A DNA stretch of 64,000 nt from Megaera_A sp965233855 (GCA_965233855.1 OZ247586.1:620001-684000); one strand, 5' to 3'. Shown: positions 18,304-28,293, numbered from the stretch's first letter. Notes: generated by a model not told the origin, from the letters alone. Program-made: numbers and translations.

Positions 18304-20325
18304 ATGAAAATAAAATTTGGGGTTATAGTTTTAATAACTATATCATTTTTAGGTAATATAATAGCGGATAATCAGATTATGAAAGAAGATAAGTTAATAG
18401 AGAGAGAGGTGTTGTTTGGCAATCCTGAAAAGATAGGAGTTAGATACAGTGAAAATGGGAAGTATATTAGCTATATAGCTCCGCATGAAGGGACTTTAAA
18501 CGTTTGGATAGCGCCTTCTGATGATCTATCTAAAGCAAAACTTATAACCTCAGATAAACAAAGAGGTGTAAGGAGTTATTTTTGGTCGAAAGATAGTCAA
18601 TATATTATTTATGCTCAAGATAAAAAAGGTGATGAAAATTGGCATCTATATTCTGTTAATATCAATAGCTTAGAAGAAAAAGATCTTACGCCATCTGATG
18701 GAGTTAGAGCTTCTGTTTTAAAATTAAGTGATAAATATCCAAATGAAATGCTAATTTCTTTGAATGCACGAGTTCCAGAATATTTTGATATTCATAAAGT
18801 AAATCTAGAAACTGCTAAGCTTGAAATAATATATGAAAATACTGAAGGGTACACTTCATTTATTGCTGATGATGATTTTAATATTAGAGTTGGTTATAAG
18901 ATGTTACCAACAGGTCAAGGGGAGGTTTATTTATTTGAAAATGGTAATATAAAAGAACCAAAATTATTTGAAAAGATATCTATTGAAGATATGCTAAATA
19001 CAAGCCCTCTACATATATCTAAAGATAATAAAAAACTGTTTATGCTCGATAGTGTAGGAAGAAATACATCGGCTTTAGTTGAGGTTGATCTTAGCTCTAT
19101 GCAAAGAAAAGTGATTCACCAATCTGCTAAAGCAGATATTGATGATTATGTTGTAGATGTTAAAACCAAGATGGTTCAGGCTGTTGCTATAAATCATATG
19201 CGAAAAGAATGGACCATAGTTGATGATTCAATAAGTGAAGACATGGAATATCTTGCAACTATTGAAGATGGTGACTTAGAGATTGTTTCAAGAACTCATA
19301 ATGATGATAATTGGGTGGTTGTATATTTAAAGAGTGATGGTCCATTTAGGTATTATCGTTATGATAGAACAAAAAAGCATGCAGAATTTTTATTTGCTTC
19401 AAATTCTGCACTTGAAAACGAACCTCTAGCAAAAATGCATTCTGTTACAATTAAATCTAGAGATGGACTAGATCTTGTTTGCTATGTAACAATTCCAAGA
19501 TGGCTTGATGATGGTAATGGAATTCCACCAGCGCCAATTCCAATGGTTTTAAATGTTCATGGCGGCCCGAATGCAAAAGATAATTGGGGTTATAGGTCAG
19601 ATGCTCAATGGCTTGCTAATCGTGGATATGCTACAATAAATGTTAATTATCGAGGATCTACTGGGTTTGGTAAAGATTTTATCAATGCAGGGGATGGCGA
19701 GTGGGCCAGGAAGATGCAGGATGATTTAGAAGATGCGGTAAATTGGGCTGTTGAAAATAAAATTGCTATAAAAGATAAAGTGGCAATTATGGGTGGAAGC
19801 TATGGTGGTTATGCAACTTTAGTTGGAATGGCAATTACTCCAGATCTATATGTAGCTGGAATTGATATTGTTGGTCCTTCTAATTTGGAAACTTTGCTTC
19901 GGTCAATTCCTGAATATTGGAAACCACATATGGCACACTTAACTAAAATTATGGGAGCTTCATATGAGACAGAAGAAGGGCGAGCGCTATTAAAAGAAAG
20001 ATCACCACTAACATTTGCAAAAAATATAAAAAAACCTCTGCTAATAGTTCAAGGAGCAAATGATCCAAGAGTAAAGCAAGCTGAATCAGATCAAATAGTA
20101 GAGGCTATGAAGGTAAACTCTATTCCAGTTGTTTATCTTTTATATCCAGATGAAGGACATGGTTTAGCTCGCCCTGAGAATAGATTGTCAATGTATGCAA
20201 ATGCTGAGGTGTTTTTAGCAAATTTTGCAGGAGGTAGATTTATGCCGCATGATAATAAATTCCCTGGTGCTTCTATTGAAGTTAAAGAAGGTGAGGATAT
20301 AAGCTGGACTAGGGTTAAGGAGTAG
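18304..20325 (+). CDS. S9-family (prolyl oligopeptidase-type) serine peptidase, exported
   Basis: The 673-residue protein starts with a signal peptide (about residues 1-22). An N-terminal beta-propeller with DPP/acylaminoacyl-peptidase-like repeats follows, then a C-terminal alpha/beta-hydrolase domain. The triad is visible: Ser499 in GGSYGGY, Asp587 in QGANDPRV and His619 in DEGHG. The oxyanion region is HGGPNAKDNWGY. It probably trims oligopeptides in the periplasm. It is convergent with mfd and shares a terminator-like hairpin with it. Confidence 0.92.
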   Translation: MKIKFGVIVLITISFLGNIIADNQIMKEDKLIEREVLFGNPEKIGVRYSENGKYISYIAPHEGTLNVWIAPSDDLSKAKLITSDKQRGVRSYFWSKDSQYIIYAQDKKGDENWHLYSVNINSLEEKDLTPSDGVRASVLKLSDKYPNEMLISLNARVPEYFDIHKVNLETAKLEIIYENTEGYTSFIADDDFNIRVGYKMLPTGQGEVYLFENGNIKEPKLFEKISIEDMLNTSPLHISKDNKKLFMLDSVGRNTSALVEVDLSSMQRKVIHQSAKADIDDYVVDVKTKMVQAVAINHMRKEWTIVDDSISEDMEYLATIEDGDLEIVSRTHNDDNWVVVYLKSDGPFRYYRYDRTKKHAEFLFASNSALENEPLAKMHSVTIKSRDGLDLVCYVTIPRWLDDGNGIPPAPIPMVLNVHGGPNAKDNWGYRSDAQWLANRGYATINVNYRGSTGFGKDFINAGDGEWARKMQDDLEDAVNWAVENKIAIKDKVAIMGGSYGGYATLVGMAITPDLYVAGIDIVGPSNLETLLRSIPEYWKPHMAHLTKIMGASYETEEGRALLKERSPLTFAKNIKKPLLIVQGANDPRVKQAESDQIVEAMKVNSIPVVYLLYPDEGHGLARPENRLSMYANAEVFLANFAGGRFMPHDNKFPGASIEVKEGEDISWTRVKE

Positions 20326-20337
20326 AGAGTTATTAAT

Positions 20338-20379
20338 ACAGAATGTAGAGATTCAGCATAATTAATCCCTACATTCTGT
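20338..20379. terminator. Shared hairpin between convergent S9 peptidase and mfd
   Basis: A perfect 11-bp inverted repeat (ACAGAATGTAG / CTACATTCTGT) with a 20-base loop lies between the two convergent genes and includes the last codons of mfd. Being symmetrical, it could end transcription from both sides. There is no long T-run. Confidence 0.5.
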
Positions 20380-23300
20380 AAGCTTAGAAATCAGTTCTTC
20401 CGTATCTTTTAGCAATGTTTCGGTTTTTAAAGTCTTTAGAAAAACCAATTTATTGTCTGGCTTTATTTTGGCGTGTCTTGGATGTTTTTTAATAAATCCC
20501 AAAACCATTTCGGAAACATCAAAATTTTCGTTGAATTTCATAACAAAGCCATTGGGGCCACTATCTAGTGATTCAATTTTTAAATGAAGGCAAGTGTTTT
20601 TTATTTTTACCATATTAAGTAAATTGCCAAATTCATTAGGAAGCGCTCCAAAGCGATCTACCATTTCATCCTTAAAAGCTTCTATTTCTGTATTAGTTTC
20701 AATTGAGCCAGCTCTTCTATATATAGCAAGCCGGAGAGATGAATCATCAATATATTCGCTTGGAATAAGCACTGGTATATTTAAATTAATTGATGGAATA
20801 AATTCAGATATTTTTGCTTCGTTTTTATTCTTCTTGAGTTCCTCTATCGCTTCATCTAACATTTCTTGATATAACTCGGATCCAACTTCTTTAATGTGGC
20901 CAGATTGTTCATCGCCCACAAGGTTACCAAAACCTCGAAGATCCATATCATGACCTGCTATAGTAAAACCTGCCCCAAGTGAATCAATATTTTGTAGAAC
21001 GTCTAGCCTCTGTAGAGAGTGCTGAGTTGTTTTTTTATAATGTGGCAGGGTGAGATATGCAAAACCTCGAACTTTGCCTCTACCAACTCTCCCTCTGAGC
21101 TGATAGAGTTGGCTCAGCCCAAGCATGTCTGCTCTATGAATAACCATTGTATTTGCAATTGGTATATCAATTCCAGATTCAATAATGGTAGTTGATAGTA
21201 ATATATCAAATTTTCCTTCACAAAACTCGTTCATTACATTATCAATTTCTGTTGCTGGCATTTGACCATGCGCAACTTTATAGCGTAATTCAGGAACGAA
21301 TTTTGCAAGTTGTTGCTCTATCCATTCTATATCTTTAATTCTAGGAACAACATAAAAGCTAAGTCCACCTCTAAAACGCTCACGCATTAAAGCATCTCTG
21401 ATAACAACAGCATCAAATGGTATCACATTAGTTCTTACAGGTAGCCTGTCTATTGGAGGCGTGGCTATTAAGCTTAGATCTTTTATACCCACCATAGACA
21501 TTTGCAATGTTCTTGGAATTGGTGTTGCGGATAATGAAAGAACATGTACATCTGTTTTTAATTGTTTTAAATGCTCTTTTTGTGCTACTCCAAAATGCTG
21601 TTCTTCGTCAATAATAATCATTTTTAGATTTTTGAATTTAATGTTTGAAGCAAGTAGGGCATGAGTACCAATAATTATATTAATATATCCTTTTTCAATT
21701 CCTTCTTTTACAAGCCTTGCTTCGGCTGGTTTAACTAATCTAGAAAGTTGTCCAATTTTTATTCCATGATCTTTAAAACGTTCGACAAAACTCTTAAAAT
21801 GTTGTTTAGATAATATAGTCGTTGGTGAAATTACTGCAATTTGTGGTTGGTCGTCATTTATGTCATGCGTTGCCATGAATGCAGCTCGCATAGCAACTTC
21901 AGTTTTACCAAACCCAACATCGCCGCATATTAATCTATCCATTAATTTACCACTTTCTAGATCATTTTTAATGTCATTTATTGCAGTTAGTTGATCTTCT
22001 GTTTCACTATAAGGGAATTTATTAGCAAATTTTTTATACTCATTTGAGTCAAATTTTGTAGGATTAGTTTTTGCAAGCAACCTTTTAGCAGTAACCTTAA
22101 TAAGATTTTCTGCGATATTTTTTATTCTGTTTTTAAGCTTTGCTTTTCTTTTTTGCCAATTAACACCACCAAGATTATCTAATATAGCTCCATCATTTCC
22201 ATACTTTTTAATCTGATCTATATTTTCGACTGGAAGATATAATATATCTGCATTTGCATAGATAATCTTCAAACAATCATGAGCAATTTCATCAACATAT
22301 ATAGTTTGAATGCGTTCAAACATTCCAATACCATGCTGCTTATGAACAATCATTTCACCTTCAGAAATATTATCAAGTTCAGTCAGGATATTTTTAAGCT
22401 TTTTCTTAGAGGATTTATGACTTTGTGTACTGAATTTATTGCCAAGAATGTCTTGCTCTGAAATAAGTAAATATTTTTTTGAACTAAAGCTATGCTTTAA
22501 TGGAGCAATTGCTAAATTAATAATATTTTTTTTAGCATCAATCAGCTTTTTTATGTCTGCAGCTACATACTCATAATCATTGGCAATTTGCTTTATTCGT
22601 TCTACAGAACTTTTTGAATTACAGAAAATTATAGGGATTTTGCTCTTATTTTTTACAATAATTTCAAAAAGCTTTTCAAATTCCGATTTTTTTTCAATTT
22701 TTGCTGTGGTTGAAATGTTTTCTATAATTTCAAAACCGTTGCTAGAACCAGGCTCTACAATAATGTTATTATCTAATTCTAAGTTGCTTTTAGTTTTATC
22801 GGCACTATAAATTAGACGTTCTGGAGGGATCGCAAAATAAAAAGAATCTGGATTAGCTTTGTTAGATAATAACCTTGATTCATAAAAATCCTTATAGCTG
22901 TGTTCGTGTTGTAATATAGATTGTATACATAGATTATCGTAAATTATCTTATATTTACCAAGAAAATCCGTGAGCAAACACATTTTTTTGTATAATAGAG
23001 GTGTAAGATGTTCATATCCATGGAATTTCTGTCCAGATATGATTGATTCATAAAGGGGGCTTTTAATGTAATTAACTCCGAATATTTGTAGAAAATTATT
23101 TTTAAAGTTCGTTATAGTTTCAGAGTTTAATAAGCTTTCACTTGCAGATGATAAAGTAAGAGTTTTTAATGACGCTTTAGATATTTGGCTGTAGGTATCA
23201 AACTCTCTTATATATTCTATTAATTCCCATCCAAAATTAATTCTATATCCTATATTGTTTGCAGATACTATATCTACTATTTCACCTCTAGCTGCAAATT

Positions 23301-23751
23301 CACCGCTATCGATTGCACTTGCTGAACGGGTAAATCCATTTTTTACTAAAAAGATTAATAAATTTTCAATGTCAAGTTTCACTCCAGGTTTTAGAGTCAT
23401 GGTAGAACTTGAGAAGATATCTGGTGTTGGTAATTTAGTAAGTAAATTTTGTGCTGTGGTAACGACTATATATCGTTGTGATTCCTGTGCAAGTGCAGTT
23501 AAAACGCTGGCTCTTTTTGATAATATTTCTACAGACGGGGATACTCTATCATAAGGAACTGTGTCCAAGCTTGGAAAATATAAGATATTCGTTTCTTTAC
23601 TTGAGTTACTATCAAAAAATATAAGCTGTTCATATGCAGATATAGTGCTTTCCTCATCTGCAAAAACAAGCAAAATATTTTCATTATTGTTGTTAAAATG
23701 TTCATATGCAAATAAACACTTAGATGTTAAAGGGATTTCAAACTTTTTCAT
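20362..23751 (-). CDS. mfd: Transcription-repair coupling factor Mfd
   Basis: It releases stalled RNA polymerase and recruits UvrA to the lesion. The 1,129-residue protein has the expected order: UvrB-like N-terminal domains (about 1-380) and an RNA-polymerase-interacting domain (about 470-540, with GEMIVHKQHGIGMF). A RecG-like translocase follows (about 590-960), with Walker A in GDVGFGKTEVAMRAAF, the DEEQ box in IIDEEQHFGV, and the motif VI segment QLRGRVGRGKVRGFAYL. A C-terminal TRCF domain ends the protein. Its start overlaps the upstream sdhE by four bases. Confidence 0.98.
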   Translation of the reverse strand: MKKFEIPLTSKCLFAYEHFNNNNENILLVFADEESTISAYEQLIFFDSNSSKETNILYFPSLDTVPYDRVSPSVEILSKRASVLTALAQESQRYIVVTTAQNLLTKLPTPDIFSSSTMTLKPGVKLDIENLLIFLVKNGFTRSASAIDSGEFAARGEIVDIVSANNIGYRINFGWELIEYIREFDTYSQISKASLKTLTLSSASESLLNSETITNFKNNFLQIFGVNYIKSPLYESIISGQKFHGYEHLTPLLYKKMCLLTDFLGKYKIIYDNLCIQSILQHEHSYKDFYESRLLSNKANPDSFYFAIPPERLIYSADKTKSNLELDNNIIVEPGSSNGFEIIENISTTAKIEKKSEFEKLFEIIVKNKSKIPIIFCNSKSSVERIKQIANDYEYVAADIKKLIDAKKNIINLAIAPLKHSFSSKKYLLISEQDILGNKFSTQSHKSSKKKLKNILTELDNISEGEMIVHKQHGIGMFERIQTIYVDEIAHDCLKIIYANADILYLPVENIDQIKKYGNDGAILDNLGGVNWQKRKAKLKNRIKNIAENLIKVTAKRLLAKTNPTKFDSNEYKKFANKFPYSETEDQLTAINDIKNDLESGKLMDRLICGDVGFGKTEVAMRAAFMATHDINDDQPQIAVISPTTILSKQHFKSFVERFKDHGIKIGQLSRLVKPAEARLVKEGIEKGYINIIIGTHALLASNIKFKNLKMIIIDEEQHFGVAQKEHLKQLKTDVHVLSLSATPIPRTLQMSMVGIKDLSLIATPPIDRLPVRTNVIPFDAVVIRDALMRERFRGGLSFYVVPRIKDIEWIEQQLAKFVPELRYKVAHGQMPATEIDNVMNEFCEGKFDILLSTTIIESGIDIPIANTMVIHRADMLGLSQLYQLRGRVGRGKVRGFAYLTLPHYKKTTQHSLQRLDVLQNIDSLGAGFTIAGHDMDLRGFGNLVGDEQSGHIKEVGSELYQEMLDEAIEELKKNKNEAKISEFIPSINLNIPVLIPSEYIDDSSLRLAIYRRAGSIETNTEIEAFKDEMVDRFGALPNEFGNLLNMVKIKNTCLHLKIESLDSGPNGFVMKFNENFDVSEMVLGFIKKHPRHAKIKPDNKLVFLKTLKTETLLKDTEELISKLTECRD

Positions 23752-24017
23752 TTGTTGCTAGGCTCAAAATCTAAAATTTTTGTCATTAAGTTTGATGAAT
23801 TTTCTTCTGGGAGGGTTTTTTTCTTTGTGTACCAATCATAAATATCTGCATCATTTAAATGTAATATTTCCTCAAAAGTTTGCAGTTCAATATTAGTCAT
23901 ATCACTAAGGTGTAGTTTAGCGAATTGACCTATAATTAGATCTGTTTCTTTACAACCTCGATTACAACTTTGGTAGAGTAATTTTTTAAGTAATTGTTCT
24001 CTATTTTCAATATTCAT
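23748..24017 (-). CDS. sdhE: Succinate dehydrogenase flavinylation factor SdhE
   Basis: An 89-residue protein of the SdhE/SDHAF2/DUF339 family, which promotes covalent FAD attachment to SdhA. The family signature RGxxE is present as NRGCKETD near residue 19. The conserved helical pattern LLYQSCNRGCKE...DLIIGQFAK...FEEIL...D.DIYDWYT is clear. It lies immediately upstream of mfd, an arrangement common in alphaproteobacteria. Confidence 0.92.
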   Translation of the reverse strand: MNIENREQLLKKLLYQSCNRGCKETDLIIGQFAKLHLSDMTNIELQTFEEILHLNDADIYDWYTKKKTLPEENSSNLMTKILDFEPSNK

Positions 24018-24184
24018 GATTATGATCTTGCAAAAAAATTTATTGGTAATATTATTATCGACAACAGAAAAAAATCAAGGTAAATTGCCTCTTTGGTTCT
24101 TTAATCATTTCATTATCTTGAATCAAGAGTGGCTCCTCTTTGTTTTCGTTAGTTATATATTATCTATTTTTAATTTGAAGTAAA
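24018..24184. promoter_or_regulatory. Divergent sdhE / dnaA intergenic region with one DnaA-box-like site
   Basis: The 167-base AT-rich region contains TTATCGACA at 24055-24063, one mismatch from the consensus TTATCCACA. A single weak site does not establish an origin. The promoter of dnaA must lie here or just upstream. The region could be part of oriC, but I see no cluster of boxes. Confidence 0.35.
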
Positions 24185-25585
24185 ATGAAACAACCTAATC
24201 ACGAAAAGTCTAAACATCAAGAAGTAGACTATGATGTAACCTTATGGAATGATGTTAGTCGTGACTTAAAAGCTCATTATGGCGAGGATTTATATAAAAG
24301 CTGGCTTAGTAAAATTAGTTTTGAAAAAAAACAATCTGATGGTTCTCTAATCTTGTCTGCACCTAGTAATTTTGTAAGGGATTGGATTAAATCCAATTAT
24401 TTGGAAATAATTTCAAGATTATGGATGCATCACGATTCTACTATAAAATATGTAGATATTATTACAAAGGAAGTTGTTGAGAATCCGAAAGCTAGTAGTT
24501 CAATAACTACCGTAGAAGTTCTAAAACCCAATTTTTTATCAGATAATGTTGATGCAGAGCTTGCTTCATTAGATCCAAGGTTTACATTTGATAATTTTGT
24601 TGTTGGTTCACCAAATGAACTTGCATATGCAGCTGCAATGGCTGTTGCTGAATCAGAAGAAGCTGTGGTTAAATCTAACCCTCTGTTTTTATATGGTGGA
24701 GTTGGGCTTGGTAAAACTCACCTTATGCATGCTATAGCTTGGCATTGTAAGGAAAAAAATGCAAAAAGAAAAGTTCTGTATATGTCAGCTGAGAAGTTTA
24801 TGTACAGATTTATTAAAGCACTTCGTAGTAAAGACGTTATGTCCTTTAAAGAAGAATTCCGTAGTGTTGATGTGTTGATGATTGATGATATTCAATTTAT
24901 TTGTGGAAAAGAAAGTACTCAAGAAGAGTTTTTTCATACATTTAATGCTATTATTGATAATAACAAGCAAATGGTGATCTCTTGTGATAGATCTCCGAGT
25001 GATCTTGATAATGTTGAAGATAGAATTAAATCAAGGCTTGGGTGGGGGTTAGTCGCAGATGTTCATAGTACTACGTATGAGCTTAGAATTGGAATTCTAG
25101 AATCTAAACTTGAAAAGATGGATATCAAAATTTCACAGAGTGTTATTGATTTTTTAGCCTCTAAAATAACATCGAATGTCAGAGAGTTAGAGGGGGCTCT
25201 TAATAAAGTAATAGCGCATTCTACGCTTGTTGGTAGAGAGGTGACTCTAGAGAGTACTCAAGATATATTACGAGATTTACTGCGTTCTAATGAGCGTATT
25301 ATAAATGTGGAAGAGATTCAAAAGAAAGTAGCAAGTAGATATAATATTAAGATTGCAGATATGTCTTCTGCAAGAAGACTTAGATCTATCGCAAGGCCAC
25401 GTCAAATAGCAATGTATTTATCTAAAACCCTAACTTCCAAGAGCTTAGCTGAGATAGGTTCTAGGTTTGGAAAAAAAGATCACACAACAGTGATGCATGC
25501 TGTAAAAAGAATTGAAGAATTAATAGAAAAAGATGGTGATTTTCGTGAAGAAATCACACTTCTTACCCGTATCCTGCAAAGTTAA
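24185..25585 (+). CDS. dnaA: Chromosomal replication initiator DnaA
   Basis: The 466-residue protein has all four DnaA regions. Domain I is near 15-90 and domain II is a short linker. The AAA+ domain III (about 135-345) has Walker A in GGVGLGKTHLMHAI, Walker B in VLMIDDIQFI and sensor residues in RIKSRLGWG. DNA-binding domain IV has the signature KKDHTTVMHAVKRI. It is followed after 23 bases by dnaN. Confidence 0.99.
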   Translation: MKQPNHEKSKHQEVDYDVTLWNDVSRDLKAHYGEDLYKSWLSKISFEKKQSDGSLILSAPSNFVRDWIKSNYLEIISRLWMHHDSTIKYVDIITKEVVENPKASSSITTVEVLKPNFLSDNVDAELASLDPRFTFDNFVVGSPNELAYAAAMAVAESEEAVVKSNPLFLYGGVGLGKTHLMHAIAWHCKEKNAKRKVLYMSAEKFMYRFIKALRSKDVMSFKEEFRSVDVLMIDDIQFICGKESTQEEFFHTFNAIIDNNKQMVISCDRSPSDLDNVEDRIKSRLGWGLVADVHSTTYELRIGILESKLEKMDIKISQSVIDFLASKITSNVRELEGALNKVIAHSTLVGREVTLESTQDILRDLLRSNERIINVEEIQKKVASRYNIKIADMSSARRLRSIARPRQIAMYLSKTLTSKSLAEIGSRFGKKDHTTVMHAVKRIEELIEKDGDFREEITLLTRILQS

Positions 25586-25608
25586 TAGATTGATAAATAG
25601 GTATTTAT

Positions 25609-26763
25609 ATGGCAGAAAATAAAAGTAATTTTGAAATTATTGTACAAACAAAAGATTTGGTACATGCACTTGGTTTTGCAAGTTCAGTTGTAGAGAAAAG
25701 AAATGTTATACAAGAACTAAGCAATATAAAATTATTTGCTACAAATGGCAGTTTAGAAATAGGTGCTACAGATATGGATTTATACTTGAATCAAAATATT
25801 GGTGCAGAAGTTATATCCGAAGGTAAAACAACAGTTTCAACTCAAACTTTATCTGATGTAGTTCGTAAAATACCTGATACTGAAATACGATTAAAACAAA
25901 TACCAGATAGTGATAAGCTCGAAATTACTGGTTCAAATTGTCGTTTTGAATTGCTAACTCTTCCGGCTGTTCAATTTCCTGATATGGAAGATGTTGATTC
26001 AGAAAGCACTCTTAAAATTTCATGTGCAGATTTTGCTAGAATTGTTGAATACACAAATTTTGCAATGTCTAGTGAAGAGACGAGATATAATCTGAACGGA
26101 ATTTATATGCATGTAAAAGATAATCAGTTTGCAGGAGTTGCTACTGATGGTCATAGATTATCTATTGCATCAGTGAAGCTAAAAGAAAAAAGTGATGAAT
26201 TTGGCGTGATTGTTCCTCGCAAATCTGTATCAGAGCTTTTAAAGATTGTTAAAGATGCAAAATATGCTCAATCTGATATACAGATTTATTTATCAAATAC
26301 TAAAATTAAATTCGTATGCAATAATCTTGTAATGATATCTAAACTTATTGATGGAACTTTTCCTGAATATTCATCATTTATTCCTGAAGACAATGAAAAT
26401 AAACTGACAATTAGCACTAAGCTGCTAGCTAATGCGATTGATCGTGTTGCAACTGTAACTGTTGACAAGTTTCGTGCTGTAAAGCTTTCAATTAATGATA
26501 AGGAAATGTTTATTACTGCTTCTGGTGAGGCAAAGGGTGCTGCAAGCGAGAGCTTAGAATTCTCTGAAGATGATAATAATTTTTGTAGTTTTGTAGGAAG
26601 TGAAGTGACTATTGGCTTTAATCCTAAATATATCAGTGATGTGCTTAGTGCTCTTTCAGAAGATCAAGTTGATATATATTTTAAGGATGCTTTTTCCCCA
26701 GTATTAATCAAGACCTCAGAAAATCCAAATAATAATTTTGTTGTTATGCCTGTGAAAGTTTAG
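25609..26763 (+). CDS. dnaN: DNA polymerase III sliding clamp (beta subunit)
   Basis: The 384-residue protein has three repeated clamp domains. Typical segments are NIKLFATNGSLEIGATDMDL, GVATDGHRLSI (the central TDGHRL motif) and IGFNPKYISDVLSAL, ending in the FVVMPVKV-type C terminus. It is the last core gene before the mobile-element region, and dnaA-dnaN order is conserved. Confidence 0.98.
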   Translation: MAENKSNFEIIVQTKDLVHALGFASSVVEKRNVIQELSNIKLFATNGSLEIGATDMDLYLNQNIGAEVISEGKTTVSTQTLSDVVRKIPDTEIRLKQIPDSDKLEITGSNCRFELLTLPAVQFPDMEDVDSESTLKISCADFARIVEYTNFAMSSEETRYNLNGIYMHVKDNQFAGVATDGHRLSIASVKLKEKSDEFGVIVPRKSVSELLKIVKDAKYAQSDIQIYLSNTKIKFVCNNLVMISKLIDGTFPEYSSFIPEDNENKLTISTKLLANAIDRVATVTVDKFRAVKLSINDKEMFITASGEAKGAASESLEFSEDDNNFCSFVGSEVTIGFNPKYISDVLSALSEDQVDIYFKDAFSPVLIKTSENPNNNFVVMPVKV

Positions 26764-26841
26764 CAATAATTATTTTATTGGTCAGAAAAAATTTATAATG
26801 TATTATTAAACTTGTAATTAATATTCATCTGGGGGAAGAGT

Positions 26842-26990
26842 ATGGGTAGAAATGATAATACTGGTATTGAATTGCAAGAAGAAAAGTTCGTAGAATATCT
26901 ACAGCTACATGGAGTTGAGAAGAGGTGTAATATAAAGCATCTTAAAGAGGCTTTTTTGGCTGTGTGTCAGGTGTTATTTCAACTAGCAAA
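26842..26990 (+). pseudogene. Gene start of unknown function, truncated by IS
   Basis: A strong Shine-Dalgarno (GGGGGAAGAG) precedes an ATG at 26842. About 50 codons (MGRNDNTGIELQEEKFVEYL...VCQVLFQLAK) run into the IS at 26991, after which the frame continues into IS sequence and stops at 27063. The other half of the gene is not present beyond the IS. No family recognised. Confidence 0.5.
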
Positions 26991-27715
26991 GGTTCTGTCG
27001 CATGTGTTAGCATTTAATCTTAAAAATTATAATTCTCAGATTTCAGGCGTTATGAAGCCATGAGGGTTTGAAAATTCTCAAAAGCATAAAGGTAAGAATC
27101 AGCTCCAATAATTTGGCCTTTCTGAATCATTCTAATATTTTCTATTCCTGTAATAGTGATTTTTGCAGATTGGAAGTTTTTAAACCCCAGCATAGGCTTT
27201 GTTCGCTTCTTAATAAATCTATGATCTTGTTCCATAATATTATTGAAATATTTGTTTTGAATAATCTCTATTTTCTCATTTTCTAATAGATTATCATTTG
27301 CACTATTAAGAGCTGATTTATTACTTCCGCTTTTATCAATATTCACCTTATCAGGAATATCATTATTTTTAAACGCTTTACGGAAGAACGCCTTAGCAGA
27401 CGCTTTATCCCTGCGCTTCCTCAGCAAAAACTCTATAGTATTACCCAAAGAATCTACAGCACGATAGAGATAAATCCAGCGACCATCCAGCTTGATATAG
27501 GTTTCATCCATACGCCAACTTGAACCAACTGCTTTCTTTCTTTTTCTAACTTGCTTATCTATCAACGGAACAAATCTTTTAATCCATCTTTGTAGAGGAA
27601 CAAAAACCTTTGAAATATTTTGTTAATTTAGGGGAAATAGCATATCTCATGTAAAGCCTTTTTTATTTTCAGTATATTCTCTTTGATTGACTTTCACAAC
27701 ACATGCGACAGAACC
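26991..27715 (-). mobile_element. IS-A copy 3, internal deletion of about 110 bp
   Basis: A reverse-oriented copy with both inverted repeats but only 725 bp long. A piece of about 110 bp is missing from the 5' part of the transposase gene, between the codons for KGFCS and LQRWIKRF. Two or three shared bases lie at the junction. The rest is nearly identical to the intact copy. Confidence 0.9.
27050..27652 (-). pseudogene. IS6-family transposase with internal deletion
   Basis: The distal 171 codons (27050-27565) keep the complete DDE core. The start codons near 27652 are present, but about 110 bp coding for the helix-turn-helix is lost. That number is not a multiple of three if exactly 110, so the two parts should be out of frame. 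Confidence 0.85.
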
Positions 27716-27851
27716 TTCAGAAAGGCCAAATTATTGGAGCTGATTCTTACCTTTATGCTTTTGAGAATTTTCAAACCCTCATGGCTTCATAACGCCTGAA
27801 ATCTGAGAATTATAATTTTTAAGATTAGATGCTAACACATGCGACAGAACC
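27716..27851 (+). mobile_element. IS-A right-end remnant, forward orientation
   Basis: 136 bases identical to the 3' end of IS-A (from TTCAGAAAGGCC to the terminal repeat) abut the left end of copy 3. This is best explained by copy 3 having inserted into an older forward-oriented copy whose left half was then deleted. Confidence 0.88.
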
Positions 27852-27944
27852 TTTTAATGTGCTAGAAGCATAGCCAGTTAGTTCTATATCCTGACCGGAA
27901 ATATCTATTGTAAGTATTTCAGATAAATCTTCTCTACTTTCCAT
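27852..27944 (-). pseudogene. Short gene start, 31 codons, cut by IS
   Basis: On the minus strand an ATG at 27944 opens a frame MESREDLSEIL...GQDIELTGYASSTLK that runs into the inverted repeat at 27851. The family is unknown. It lies 29 bases downstream of the Fic remnant and could have been its operon partner. Confidence 0.35.
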
Positions 27945-27973
27945 AAAATAGATTATGAAATAAATGGATTTAA

Positions 27974-28159
27974 CTATTTTATATAGGAATATTTCATCTG
28001 ATTATGGCTTCCTTGAGACAATAATAACTTATTTTCTAATCCCCACTTCAAATCTCTACTAGCTGTAGCCATTGAAATATTTTTATGTGCCAATTTTACT
28101 GCAAGTATTCCTGCATCCCATTTAAAATCTGTCCACTTTTTATGTTCATGAATCCACAT
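27974..28159 (-). pseudogene. Fic-family protein reduced to its two ends
   Basis: A 61-residue frame joins an N-terminal piece typical of the DUF4172 region of Fic proteins (MWIHEHKKWTDFKWD) to a C-terminal winged-helix piece (ISMATASRDLKWGLENKLLL...KYSYI) of the kind found at the end of Fic AMP-transferases. The whole central Fic domain with its HPFxxGNGR motif is absent. The junction is near residue 25. The family call is inference from the two ends. The residual peptide could at most act as a small DNA-binding protein. Confidence 0.5.
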
Positions 28160-28188
28160 ATAATCACCTTGTTATTTAAGGTGATTAT
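28160..28188 (-). promoter_or_regulatory. Hairpin over the ribosome site of the Fic remnant
   Basis: A perfect 11-bp inverted repeat (ATAATCACCTT / AAGGTGATTAT) with a 7-base loop ends at the base next to the start codon on the minus strand. On that strand the 3' arm contains AAGGTG, the only ribosome-site candidate. The structure would hide it in RNA, or act as a palindromic operator in DNA. Confidence 0.5.
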
Positions 28189-28293
28189 GGAACTTATTTA
28201 CCGCTAAGAATAGTTCTTCACTATATATTTGATATCCTTTCATATCAGAATATTTTTAAAAGATATCTTCTAAACTATTCCTACATGAATTCT

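Noticed and set aside
24018..24184. Replication origin upstream of dnaA
   Set aside because: Only one imperfect DnaA box is visible and no cluster or AT-rich unwinding element stands out from the generally AT-rich background, so I list it only as an intergenic region.
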